A DNA stretch of 64,000 nt from MPNP01 sp965116235 (GTDB lineage Bacteria > Pseudomonadota > Alphaproteobacteria > Rhodobacterales > Rhodobacteraceae), in the NCBI GenBank assembly GCA_965116235.1, contig OZ220496.1, forward strand, positions 1,736,001-1,800,000, written 5' to 3'. Within the stretch, counting starts at the first letter, position 1, and every line of letters begins with the position of its first letter. Positions 44,226-52,415 of the stretch are shown in pieces. Below the pieces are notes generated by a model. It ran no database searches, was not told the origin of the DNA, and was given only the letters and a program-made list of their open reading frames with translations. Position numbers and translations under genes: made by a program.

Positions 44226-45479
44226 CTATATCCTTTCCGCCTGGGGCGTGACCCAGTTGGAATGGAGGTCAAAGTTGTCATGCAGCGCCTGAACGGCCAG
44301 TTCCATGTATTTGCGTTCAATCAATACCGAAATCTTTATCTCTGAAGTGGAGATGACCTTGATGTTGATTCCTTCGTGGGCCAGAATGGAAAACATTTTG
44401 GCCGCGACCCCCGATTGCGAACGCATGCCGATGCCGACCACCGAAACCTTGCACACTTCCGTGTCCTGGACAATGCTGTCAAAGTTGACCAAGCCCTCGG
44501 ACTGGCACTCAAGCAAAGCCGCTTCCGCGTTCTTGGCATCGGCGATAGGGCAGGAAAAGGTTATGTCGGTTCGATGGTCTTCCGAAATGTTCTGGACAAT
44601 CATGTCAACGACAATACCCCGCTCGGAAAGCTTGCCGAAAATCTGAGCGGCGATGCCGGGTCGATCCGCTACCGATACAACGGTCAGCTTGGCCTCGTTT
44701 CTCGAACTGGCAACGCCAGTAATGGTTCGTTTTTCCATGTTTTCATCCTCTTCGCATACCAAAGTGCCTGGGTTCCCGGAAAAACTTGAACGCACGTATA
44801 CCGGGACCTTTTCGGCCATGGCCAGCTCGACCGAACGGGTCTGAAGAACCTTTGCCCCCATCGAAGCCAGTTCAAGCATCTCATCATACGCGATTCGGTT
44901 CAGCTTGCGGGCTCGATACACGATCCTTGGATCGGCCGTGTAGATGCCATCGACATCGGTAAAAATGTCGCAGCGTTCACAGTTGAACCGGGCCGCAAAG
45001 GCAACGGCTGTCAGATCAGATCCCCCCCGACCCAAAGTCGTAACACGATTGTCAGAACTGATGCCTTGAAAGCCCGCCACGACCGCCACTTTCATTCCCT
45101 TGGCAAAATGGCTTGCCAGATTTTCAGTATGAATGTCAACGAGGCGAGCAGAACCATAAGCCGAATTCGTCTTGACGGGAACCTGCCACCCTTGCCAGCT
45201 TCGTGCCGGTATGCCCATTTTCTGCAAACTCAGGGCTAACAGTCCAGAGGTTATGTTTTCACCGGACGAAACGATGGCATCATGCTCCTGGGGGTCATGG
45301 TCGGGCGATGCGTGATGCACGAGATCAATCAGCTTGTTGGTTTCGCCAGCCATGGCCGAAACAATGACGATGACCTCGTTGTGCTTGTCGACTTCTTGCC
45401 GAACAAAATGCGCAGCCTTGTCGATGCAAGCCAGGTCGGCCACGGAGGTGCCGCCAAATTTCATGACGATCTTGACCAT
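44226..45479 (-). CDS. lysC: Aspartate kinase
   Basis: First step of lysine, threonine and methionine synthesis. The 417-residue protein begins with IVMKFGGTSVADL (nucleotide-binding), has the GFQGI and GRGGSDLTAVAFAARF blocks and two C-terminal ACT domains (from about residue 265), in which lysine and threonine feedback binding usually takes place. Single-domain kinase, not fused to homoserine dehydrogenase. Its product pathway links with thrC in the same window, but the genes are far apart. Confidence 0.96.
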   Translation of the reverse strand: MVKIVMKFGGTSVADLACIDKAAHFVRQEVDKHNEVIVIVSAMAGETNKLIDLVHHASPDHDPQEHDAIVSSGENITSGLLALSLQKMGIPARSWQGWQVPVKTNSAYGSARLVDIHTENLASHFAKGMKVAVVAGFQGISSDNRVTTLGRGGSDLTAVAFAARFNCERCDIFTDVDGIYTADPRIVYRARKLNRIAYDEMLELASMGAKVLQTRSVELAMAEKVPVYVRSSFSGNPGTLVCEEDENMEKRTITGVASSRNEAKLTVVSVADRPGIAAQIFGKLSERGIVVDMIVQNISEDHRTDITFSCPIADAKNAEAALLECQSEGLVNFDSIVQDTEVCKVSVVGIGMRSQSGVAAKMFSILAHEGINIKVISTSEIKISVLIERKYMELAVQALHDNFDLHSNWVTPQAERI

Positions 45480-45641
45480 TAGCGATACGGCCCGGCTGCA
45501 GTCAAGATGGCGGGAGTTGAACCCCGCATAAACATTTTGAACGAGACTGAGGACATTCTATCCTTTTCAATTGTCGCAAGCGACCTGATCTTGGGAACTG
45601 TATGCCCTGGACCAGACAGTTAGTACTGTTTGGGCAATGAG

Positions 45642-46085
45642 TCAGTTGGTGCTGGAAATCGACGGCCAGGGCAGGGGGATTACTGGAACTCCGTCCTTGA
45701 TAAGGCCACTCGCGTCTTCGGTTGACGCTTCGCCATAAATGGAACGTCTCTCGGTTTCCCCCTTGTGCATCAGCCGTGCCTCATCGACGAATTTCTTTCC
45801 AACATACTCGGACTTGTCTTCTATCTCTTGCCTAAGCTTTTGCAGAGTCTTCTCGTACTTGGAAAGCGGCTCGCTGATATCGACTGGCTGTTCGGCATCT
45901 GTGGACAGCGCATTCTTCTCCCCGTTCATTATGTTGGGAGTCATGATGTTTTTGCCAACAGAATTCGTGTTGCATACCGGACACTGCAGCATTCCGGCTT
46001 TATGAAGGTTATCGTAGGCCTCGCTGGATTTGAACCAGCTGTCAAACTGATGGTTGTGTTTGCAGGATAGCGAGAATTTAATCAT
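45642..46085 (-). CDS. DUF1178 family protein
   Basis: A 147-residue protein from ATG 46085 (MIKFSLSCKHNHQFDSWF). The Cys-His-rich start (CKHNHQF) and CPVCNT form a likely zinc-binding ribbon; KNIMTPNI follows, as in other DUF1178 members, and the end contains KFVDEARLMHKGETERRSIYG. The function of this family is unknown. An upstream ATG at 46148 adds 21 residues unlike the family. Confidence 0.85.
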   Translation of the reverse strand: MIKFSLSCKHNHQFDSWFKSSEAYDNLHKAGMLQCPVCNTNSVGKNIMTPNIMNGEKNALSTDAEQPVDISEPLSKYEKTLQKLRQEIEDKSEYVGKKFVDEARLMHKGETERRSIYGEASTEDASGLIKDGVPVIPLPWPSISSTN

Positions 46086-46389
46086 GATGACCCCCAGACC
46101 AACTTGGCCGACAACGGATGGTCGTCGGCTACAAACTCCAAGAAGCAATTAGACACTAGATACCATTTTTTCTGTCTAATTCAAGTTGGTTGGACGCCGG
46201 AATGTCGGGGAAATCGTGGCTGATGGACATGTCTATAACATGTCAGACAGAAGAAAGCACCCTTTGATTGGGACACTCTCGAAAAGGCAGCTCCATAGGC
46301 AATAGTGCAGAGTCATGAAGACGGCCAGTTTGCCCACAGAGGCTCATTGTGCATCAAACATCGCCGGCCCAGGCCCCGCTCCCTTGCAT
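46086..46389. other. Intergenic region between the DUF1178 and AbiE loci
   Basis: No protein-like frame, RNA gene or clear terminator recognised. It separates the DUF1178 gene from the decayed AbiE toxin gene, both on the minus strand. Confidence 0.35.
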
Positions 46390-47302
46390 TTACATGAACC
46401 AACGCACGTTATCTGGATCGGATGGCGAGAGAGCATCATGCGTTTGCACCAGAATGCTTGAAACCTCTTTCGCAAGCCAATCTCGAAATTCTGGTCGCAT
46501 GAGGGTTCGGTTGAGGGTTGAGGAGATTAAAAGTTTCTGCATGCTATCCCGAAACACGGTGCTTTCGACAATGTCTGGAAGGGACTGAATGCGGGCCTCA
46601 AGCTTTGCATCAAAATCATGGATGCTGTAGTCCATAATTTTCTGCTCCACGATGTCAGCGAAGGTGTTCACAGAATCCAGCCGCCCGGACAAAAGACCTA
46701 TGTCCCAGATGTCTCGATAGCGAATGCGTGAGGTCGTATTGGCCAAGGCCACAATCTTGTCTGCCATGATTTCCTGTGGCATTTCCACCGGCAACAGGAT
46801 GCCAGAAAGCGATGGCGGCAGGAACGGATAGTTGAGGCGCATGTTCATGAGTATGCGCTGCTACATTGGCAATTTTCAGCTTGATACGCTGATTGGGCAG
46901 ATCTGGGCGGTTTGGATTTGTGTCAATGGATATCCACCAGGCACTCACGTCTACACCCTTTTGTTGCAGCACGTTGCGCGGTGGTCTTACATGCGTTGGG
47001 AGTCCGTAAGTCTTGTTTAAGCATTCGGCGATCACTTCATCCATGCCAGCCAGGCTGGCATGGATAAAACCCGAGCCACCGGCAAAAGCAAGATCTTCGC
47101 TGAAGCGGTCGTTACCGTGAACAAGTCGAAGACAGGTTCCGCCCTGAAACACAAGATTCTTCAGATACCCATGCCGACTCATTGCACGAAGGATATCATA
47201 ATGCAGGATTTCTTTCTCTACGATGGGTCGGTTTGTTGTAAGTTCCGTTCCAATCACAATGCGGTCGACTAGATCTAGAAAATCGCTTTGTGTTCTGCTC
47301 AT
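46390..47302 (-). pseudogene. AbiEii-type nucleotidyltransferase toxin, frameshifted
   Basis: Toxin of a type IV AbiE toxin-antitoxin system. The first frame (47302 down to about 46855) carries the nucleotidyltransferase motif FQGGTCLRLVHGNDRFSEDLAF and ends its family similarity at RIKLKIANVA. The continuation, RLNYPFLPPSLSGILLPVEM, then QEIMADKIVALANTTSRIRYRDIWDI, lies in another frame from about 46845 to a stop at 46390. One indel near 46850 separates them. The expected second Asp of the motif (usually SxDLDF) is Ala here, a further sign of decay, though this rests on the recalled motif. Confidence 0.8.
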
Positions 47303-47843
47303 CAATGATCTCCTCTAGCAGTACCATGTCCACAAGATCCATGTTGCGGCCCACACGCTTCAACTCTTCATAAGCCAATTGCGCCGTGGCGTGCGGCAAG
47401 AAATTTGTGCCGTAAAGAAGGTTGTCCCTGATAATGCCGGGATTCTTCTTTGTGTGCGTGAATTCAATTGCACCCAAACCGTCAATGAGATACCAGCCGC
47501 CTTTACCTGTCGTCATGACAGTGATGGTATCCATCGTTTGCTGGGAAATGATTGAGTGGGCGGACAGAATGCTTTCGAGAGAAATGTAGCACAGATGATT
47601 CCGACGCATGGTACCGGCAATGCGCTCCAAGGTTGTTCCGTCCCAGTTCCGGGATGTCGGATTCCAATAGATCCCCCGCACGGCACGCTTTAAAGCTTCG
47701 GCTTCCATGAGCCTGGCCAAGGTTGCCTGAAAGCCCCGATCCGAGTCCTCCCAGAAGAGGACTCGCAAATCTTGTACGCTGAAGACGTAATTGCCGATGA
47801 TATCCTGCCTGATTATGCGTGCCCATGAATCCCTAAGTTTCAT
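47196..47843 (-). CDS. AbiEi-type antitoxin
   Basis: A 215-residue protein with an N-terminal winged-helix region (FSVQDLRVLFWEDSDRGFQATLARLMEAEALKRAVRGIYWNP) and the AbiEi body YISLESILSAHSIISQQTMDTITVMTTGKGG. It represses its own operon and neutralises AbiEii in studied systems. The frame is open but overlaps the toxin gene by 107 bases, longer than usual, and the last 30 residues (RSSRPHCDWNGTYNKPTHRR) look unnatural, so the true end may have been lost to a frameshift near 47300. Confidence 0.78.
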   Translation of the reverse strand: MKLRDSWARIIRQDIIGNYVFSVQDLRVLFWEDSDRGFQATLARLMEAEALKRAVRGIYWNPTSRNWDGTTLERIAGTMRRNHLCYISLESILSAHSIISQQTMDTITVMTTGKGGWYLIDGLGAIEFTHTKKNPGIIRDNLLYGTNFLPHATAQLAYEELKRVGRNMDLVDMVLLEEIIDEQNTKRFSRSSRPHCDWNGTYNKPTHRRERNPAL

Positions 47844-48249
47844 CGCATTTTTCTCATGTTTGCTACTACTTTATACATAAAATATATGTTGTAACGGACA
47901 CCCATCAAGTGTCAACATGATCCACAACAAAAGTCTCAAGAGCATGACGCGAAAGTGCTTGCTTGGTTCATGGCCTCTGTGCATAGACAGGGACCATGTG
48001 GGGTATTGCAGCTGACAGCAGGGTTCCGTCGAAGGCCCTGTTAGCGGCTGAATTCAAACCGTCAAAGTTCTCAGGCGGTCAGCTTTATTGTACTGGTCCC
48101 TTCGGAAAGGCCATGAATCAACAGCTCATGCGATGGGAGACGGAGAGCGGCAACCGAAAACAGCAAAGGCCATGTCCGCCCCCGCCCATCGTTTTCCCAG
48201 CAGCGTTCACACCTGATGTTTGAGTTGAAGAAAAGAGTCGCCTTTCACC
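47844..48249. other. Intergenic region between AbiE and frcA
   Basis: About 400 bases. A plus-strand frame at 47996-48223 has a Pro-rich, unnatural translation and is not supported. AT-rich sequence near 47850-47890 is upstream of abiEi and may be its promoter. Nothing else seen. Confidence 0.35.
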
Positions 48250-49014
48250 CTATTCGGGCGGCGTCATGGCACCGGTCATCAGAGCGACCGCATCGGACAT
48301 TTCCCATTCATCCGGTCGTATGATACACAAACGCTTGCCCCGACGATGGATGTGAATGCGATCCGAGACCTCGAACACATGAGGCATGTTGTGAGAAATC
48401 AGAATGATTGGAATTCCTCGCGACTTGACATCCTGTATCAAATTGAGAACCCGGCGGCTTTCCTTGACTCCCAGAGCCGCCGTGGGCTCGTCCATGATAA
48501 TCACCTTCGACCCGAAGGCCACGGCCCGGGCCACGGCCACTCCTTGTCTTTGTCCGCCGGACAAGGTTTCAACGGCCTGGTTTATGGACTGGATTGTAAG
48601 CAGGCCGAGTTCGGTCAGTTTTTCTCGGGCAATTTTCTCCATGCGGGAATGATCAAGCTTGCGGAATATTGTCCCCATGATTCCGGCCTTGCGCAACTCG
48701 CGTCCCATGAACATGTTGTCGGCAATAGCCAACGCTGGTGACATGGCCAGAGTCTGGTAAACGGTCTCGATTCCCGCAACGCGAGCCTCGATGGGCGTCG
48801 AAAATCGCACGGGGTCGCCGTTCAGGTAGATTTCACCTCGATCTGGAGTGACAGCGCCGGAGAGTGCCTTGATAAGAGTGGTTTTACCGGCGCCGTTATC
48901 CCCGATGACCCCGAGAACTTCTCCCGGTTGCAGCTCGAAATCGCAATCATCAAGGGCGACGACCTTCCCATATCGCTTGACCAGGCCTTTCGCTTCCAGA
49001 ATGGGTTCGGTCAT
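48250..49014 (-). CDS. frcA: Fructose-type sugar ABC transporter ATP-binding protein
   Basis: Single-domain ABC ATPase of 254 residues, as in FrcA, rather than the double-domain RbsA type. Walker A GDNGAGKTTLI, signature LSGGQRQGVAVARA and Walker B VIIMDEPTAAL are intact. Start at 49014 overlaps the frcC stop by four bases. The frcK kinase that follows frcA in Sinorhizobium is not present downstream. Confidence 0.9.
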   Translation of the reverse strand: MTEPILEAKGLVKRYGKVVALDDCDFELQPGEVLGVIGDNGAGKTTLIKALSGAVTPDRGEIYLNGDPVRFSTPIEARVAGIETVYQTLAMSPALAIADNMFMGRELRKAGIMGTIFRKLDHSRMEKIAREKLTELGLLTIQSINQAVETLSGGQRQGVAVARAVAFGSKVIIMDEPTAALGVKESRRVLNLIQDVKSRGIPIILISHNMPHVFEVSDRIHIHRRGKRLCIIRPDEWEMSDAVALMTGAMTPPE

Positions 49015-50042
49015 GACACGACCTTTCGGATCCATTGATCAATGGCGACCGCGAAGATGATCAGAAGTCCAATGAAAAGGTATGTCCATTGGGCATCGGC
49101 CCCCAGCAATCGCAAGCCAAGTGAGAAGACGCCAACGATCAGTGCGCCAAAGAGCATGCCGAGTATGGAACCGCGTCCCCCGAACAGTGAAATTCCGCCG
49201 ATGACGACGGCAGTGATGCTTTCAATGTTGGCCAGTTGACCGGAAGTAGGCGAAACGGAGCCAATGCGGCCGATGAGAGCCCAGCCCGCAAAGGAGCAGA
49301 TCAAGCCGGCGATCATGTAGACGGAGACAAGCGTGCGCTTGACATTGACCCCAGCGAGGTTGGCAGCTTCCGGATCATCTCCCACGGCATGAACATGTCG
49401 CCCCCATGCCGTGTGACGCAACACGTACGCCAGCACAAGCACCAAGGCCACCATGAAGATGACGCCGCCGGTAAATACGGCCCCACCAATGGTAACCTTT
49501 GTGCCGAATACTTGAAGAAGGGGGGCGTGTTCGGCAATGTCCTGACTGCGGATGGTTTCATTGGCCGAATAGAGAAAATTCGTGGCCAGCACGATTTGCC
49601 ACATTCCGAGAGTTACGATGAATGGAGGCAGTTTGACAACGGCTACAAGCCATCCGTTGATGAAGCCGCACAGCAACCCGCAGATCAGACCGCACGCTAC
49701 GGCCACTTCGACCGGCAGACCATACCGAAATGTGAACTGCCCCATGATCACGGAACTGAGGACCATGATTGCCCCGACGCTAAGGTCAATGCCAGCGGTC
49801 AGGATGACCAAGGCTTGGGCGGCTCCCACAATTCCAACAATCTGAACTTGCTGAAGAATCAGAGTGAGAGCGAATGGTGAAAAGAACCGGGAGCCGAGCA
49901 GGATGCCGAAAACAATTACGGAGGTGGTCAGGACGATCAGAGGGACAAGCGAGGGGGCATGATGCAGGGCAAGGTGGATCTTCCGAATTATGCCGGCGTT
50001 GTGTTCCTCAAAGGAAACCACTTCATCTTTTTCGCTGTGCAT
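49011..50042 (-). CDS. frcC: Fructose-type sugar ABC transporter permease
   Basis: A 343-residue polytopic permease of the RbsC/FrcC family with about nine to ten helices. The motif AQALVILTAGIDLSVGAIM is the characteristic block of this family, and GDDPEAANLAGVNVKRTL in the cytosolic loop contacts the ATPase. It lies 67 bases after frcB, with a stem-loop between them. Confidence 0.9.
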   Translation of the reverse strand: MHSEKDEVVSFEEHNAGIIRKIHLALHHAPSLVPLIVLTTSVIVFGILLGSRFFSPFALTLILQQVQIVGIVGAAQALVILTAGIDLSVGAIMVLSSVIMGQFTFRYGLPVEVAVACGLICGLLCGFINGWLVAVVKLPPFIVTLGMWQIVLATNFLYSANETIRSQDIAEHAPLLQVFGTKVTIGGAVFTGGVIFMVALVLVLAYVLRHTAWGRHVHAVGDDPEAANLAGVNVKRTLVSVYMIAGLICSFAGWALIGRIGSVSPTSGQLANIESITAVVIGGISLFGGRGSILGMLFGALIVGVFSLGLRLLGADAQWTYLFIGLLIIFAVAIDQWIRKVVS

Positions 50043-50061
50043 GTGTCGTCACGGTCAAAAA

Positions 50062-50085
50062 CAAGGGAGGAAAATTCCTCCCTTG
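50062..50085 (-). terminator. Intercistronic stem-loop between frcB and frcC
   Basis: CAAGGGAGGAA and TTCCTCCCTTG form an 11-bp perfect stem with a 2-base centre; on the minus strand it is followed by TTTT. Such hairpins after binding-protein genes often stabilise or partly terminate the message, giving more binding protein than permease. Confidence 0.7.
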
Positions 50086-50109
50086 TCATAAAAGAGATTA
50101 AGGTAAGAA

Positions 50110-51126
50110 TCAACCCCAGCAGAGATTCATGCCTTCATCGGTGTCGATACTTGCGACACCATCGACGGGCTGGTCTGTCACCAGCTGAACACCTGTATCC
50201 AGAAAGTTCTTGCCGGGCGTGTTTTCTGGCTTTGTGCCGTCTGCTGCCCAAGCCGCGATAGCCTCGATACCGAGAGAAGCCATAAGCAGTGGGTATTGCT
50301 GTGAAGTGGCACCGATAATCCCATCCTTGATGTTTTGCACACCTGGACAACCTCCATCGACCGAAACGATCAGGACATCATTCTCGCGTCCAATGGCCTT
50401 CAGGGCCTCATAGGCACCCGCTGCCGCCGGCTCGTTGATGGTGTAAACGACATTGATCTCCGGATTGATGGCCAAGAGATTTTCCATGGCCCTTCGACCC
50501 CCTTCTTCATTGCCTTGGGTCACATCGTGGCCCACAATTCGAGGATCCGTTTCATCGCCCCATTTGTTCGGATTGCCAATATCGATACCAAAGCCTTGCA
50601 TGAATCCTTGATCTCGAAGGACACCAACGGTCGGCTGGCTGACATCCAGGTCAAGAAATCCGACCTTTGCACTCATTACTTCGTCGCCCAGAGCAGCCGC
50701 TGCCCACTGGCCAATCAACACGCCAGCAAGGAAATTGTCCGTGGCAAAAGTTGCATCGGCCGCATCAATCGGATCAAGCGGGGTGTCCAGAGCTATGACC
50801 AGAAGGCCAGCGTCGCGTGCCTGCTGAACAGCCGGAACAATCGCCGATGTAGCGGAGGGGGTGATGAGAATCCCGCTCGCACCGCTGGCAATGCAGGTTT
50901 CAATGGCCTGAACCTGTGATTCATTGTCGCCATCAATCTTTCCAGCGTAACTGTTGAACCCCATTCCAAGTTCGGCAGCCTTGGCCGCTGCACCTTCTCG
51001 CATCTTGACAAAGAAAGGATTCGTTTCCGTTTTGGTAATCAGGCAAGCGGACACGTCAGCCGAAACACTCCCGGCGCCGATCGACATAACAAGAGCGGTC
51101 GCTCCAGCCCAGATTAGTCTTTTCAT
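50110..51126 (-). CDS. frcB: Fructose-binding periplasmic protein
   Basis: A 338-residue receptor from ATG 51126 (GGGAGA eight bases upstream); a start at 51141 would include the ribosome-binding site in the coding region. Signal peptide ends at GSVSADVSA. The sequence ACLITKTETNPFFVKMREGA, then LDTPLDPIDAADATFATDN, TINEPAAAGAYEALK and VSVDGGCPGVQN closely follows Sinorhizobium FrcB as I remember it, so fructose (also ribose or mannose) is the best ligand call. Confidence 0.92.
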   Translation of the reverse strand: MKRLIWAGATALVMSIGAGSVSADVSACLITKTETNPFFVKMREGAAAKAAELGMGFNSYAGKIDGDNESQVQAIETCIASGASGILITPSATSAIVPAVQQARDAGLLVIALDTPLDPIDAADATFATDNFLAGVLIGQWAAAALGDEVMSAKVGFLDLDVSQPTVGVLRDQGFMQGFGIDIGNPNKWGDETDPRIVGHDVTQGNEEGGRRAMENLLAINPEINVVYTINEPAAAGAYEALKAIGRENDVLIVSVDGGCPGVQNIKDGIIGATSQQYPLLMASLGIEAIAAWAADGTKPENTPGKNFLDTGVQLVTDQPVDGVASIDTDEGMNLCWG

Positions 51127-51200
51127 AACGTTATCTCCCATAGTGACAAATTGTAAATGCGCTTATTGAGCTGAGGACAATAGTGATTCGCTGATACCAA

Positions 51201-51215
51201 GTCAACTGAATTGAC
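51201..51215. promoter_or_regulatory. Inverted repeat upstream of frcB
   Basis: GTCAA-N5-TTGAC lies about 75 bases upstream of the frcB start. It could be an operator for a sugar-responsive repressor; no regulator gene for frc is adjacent, so this is only a positional suggestion. Confidence 0.3.
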
Positions 51216-51594
51216 CAACTGTCAGTGTCTCAGTTTGAACACAATTCGAACTTCACCGGTGAATGGCTTGAAATGTCCAGCCGGTCGATCGCCATCGCTT
51301 CAATTACGTTAGCCACGTTATTGGACGTGCAAACCGTGATTGTGACAGGATATTCCTCAAGACGATATGCAGTCGGCTTGTTCAGAAAACCCACCGACAA
51401 ATTGAGCGGACGGATTGCCGCGGCATTGTCGAACCAAGGGCCCTGGCCGGATCTTTGGGAAAGACCGCGGGTACGATAGGCATCGCCTATCAGTCTTTCT
51501 TGAGTAAATTCTGTGGTCGAAGGAAGCGATTTTTCCTTAACCCCCAGTAAAGGCCCCGCAACCCCCCAAAAGAGTTGATTTCGCCAGCATTCGG

Positions 51595-51604
51595 TGATAT
51601 ACCA
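51595..51604. promoter_or_regulatory. GntR operator-like palindrome, distal site
   Basis: TGATATACCA, one mismatch from the perfect palindrome at 51666-51675 and spaced 71 bases from it. Paired sites of this kind fit GntR dimers acting on their own promoter. Confidence 0.45.
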
Positions 51605-51665
51605 TATTCTAGATTTCAAAAGAGAAATCAAATATCTTGAGTTATTGAGTCTGGCATTTTGTTTT

Positions 51666-51675
51666 TGGTATACCA
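51666..51675. promoter_or_regulatory. GntR operator-like palindrome, proximal site
   Basis: TGGTATACCA, a perfect 10-bp palindrome ending 20 bases before the gntR start. It matches the core of the known UxuR/ExuR operator (TTGGTATACCAA), bound by FCD-subfamily GntR regulators, the same subfamily as the gene that follows. The remaining gap from 51127 to 51695 shows no other gene. Confidence 0.6.
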
Positions 51676-51695
51676 GTTCTCTAGACGGGGGTAGA

Positions 51696-52391
51696 ATGGA
51701 TTCATCAATCAACCTTGAACCGCTTCGGCAGACATTCACCCTCAAGGAAAGAATCTACAAGGTTCTGCGAGAAGCGATAATGGAGATGGATATCTACAAC
51801 AAGGAAGCCGATCTCCGTCTGGACGAAAGAAAGATTGCCGAGCAGCTGGGCATTTCCCGAACTCCGGTCCGGGAGGCCCTGGTTCGACTGGAAAACGAAG
51901 ACCTCGTCGTTATTCGTGCTCGAAGAGGGGTGTTTGTCAAAAAGCGTAACATAGAGGAAGTGGCCGAGTTGATCATTGTCTGGGCCGCAGTCGAGAGCAT
52001 GGCAGCCAGACTTGCATGCACGAATGCCACGCCTGCGGAAATAGCCGAGTTGCGGCTGGTGGGAACAAACGAGGGATCCGATGGAAATTTTGTCAGCCAG
52101 GACGTGTATTCCGAGGCCAATATCATGTTTCATCGCAAGGTGCTTGAACTCTCCAAGTGTGCCATGCTGCAAAAGTACGGCGAGGATATTTTTTCCCACA
52201 TTGAACCAGCGCGGCGGCATGCTATGCGCGATGCCTCGCGAACCCAGCAGTCGCTCTCCGATCACAATGAGATCGTTAATGCCATTGAATGCGGCGAGGA
52301 AGACCGGGCAGCCGATCTGGTCCGAAAGCATACATTGAGGCTGGAAAAGTACATTCGAACGACATGGAAAAACCTGGATACCGAAGACTGA
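51696..52391 (+). CDS. GntR family regulator, FCD subfamily
   Basis: A 231-residue regulator from ATG 51696, preceded by GGGGGTAGA. Winged helix: LKERIYKVLREAIMEMDI through ISRTPVREALVRLENEDLV. The all-helical ligand domain follows, with the metal-site pattern HRKVLELS, LSDHNEIVNAIECGEEDRAADLVRKH. It is the first gene of a co-directional cluster (next start 24 bases away) and sits beside TGGTATACCA palindromes. Likely repressor of the oxalate/C1 genes, released by a carboxylate effector. An upstream start at 51594 would absorb the operator region and is not favoured. Confidence 0.87.
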   Translation: MDSSINLEPLRQTFTLKERIYKVLREAIMEMDIYNKEADLRLDERKIAEQLGISRTPVREALVRLENEDLVVIRARRGVFVKKRNIEEVAELIIVWAAVESMAARLACTNATPAEIAELRLVGTNEGSDGNFVSQDVYSEANIMFHRKVLELSKCAMLQKYGEDIFSHIEPARRHAMRDASRTQQSLSDHNEIVNAIECGEEDRAADLVRKHTLRLEKYIRTTWKNLDTED

Positions 52392-52415
52392 AATGAAGGC
52401 CACGGGGTAAGGTCA

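Noticed and set aside
45508..45530. GAGTTGAACCCCGC looked like a tRNA T-arm on the minus strand
   Set aside because: No matching acceptor stem, anticodon arm or D-arm could be drawn in the neighbouring bases.
51230..51745. Minus-strand frame in the frcB-gntR gap
   Set aside because: It crosses the operator palindromes and the gntR start and shows no protein-like pattern.
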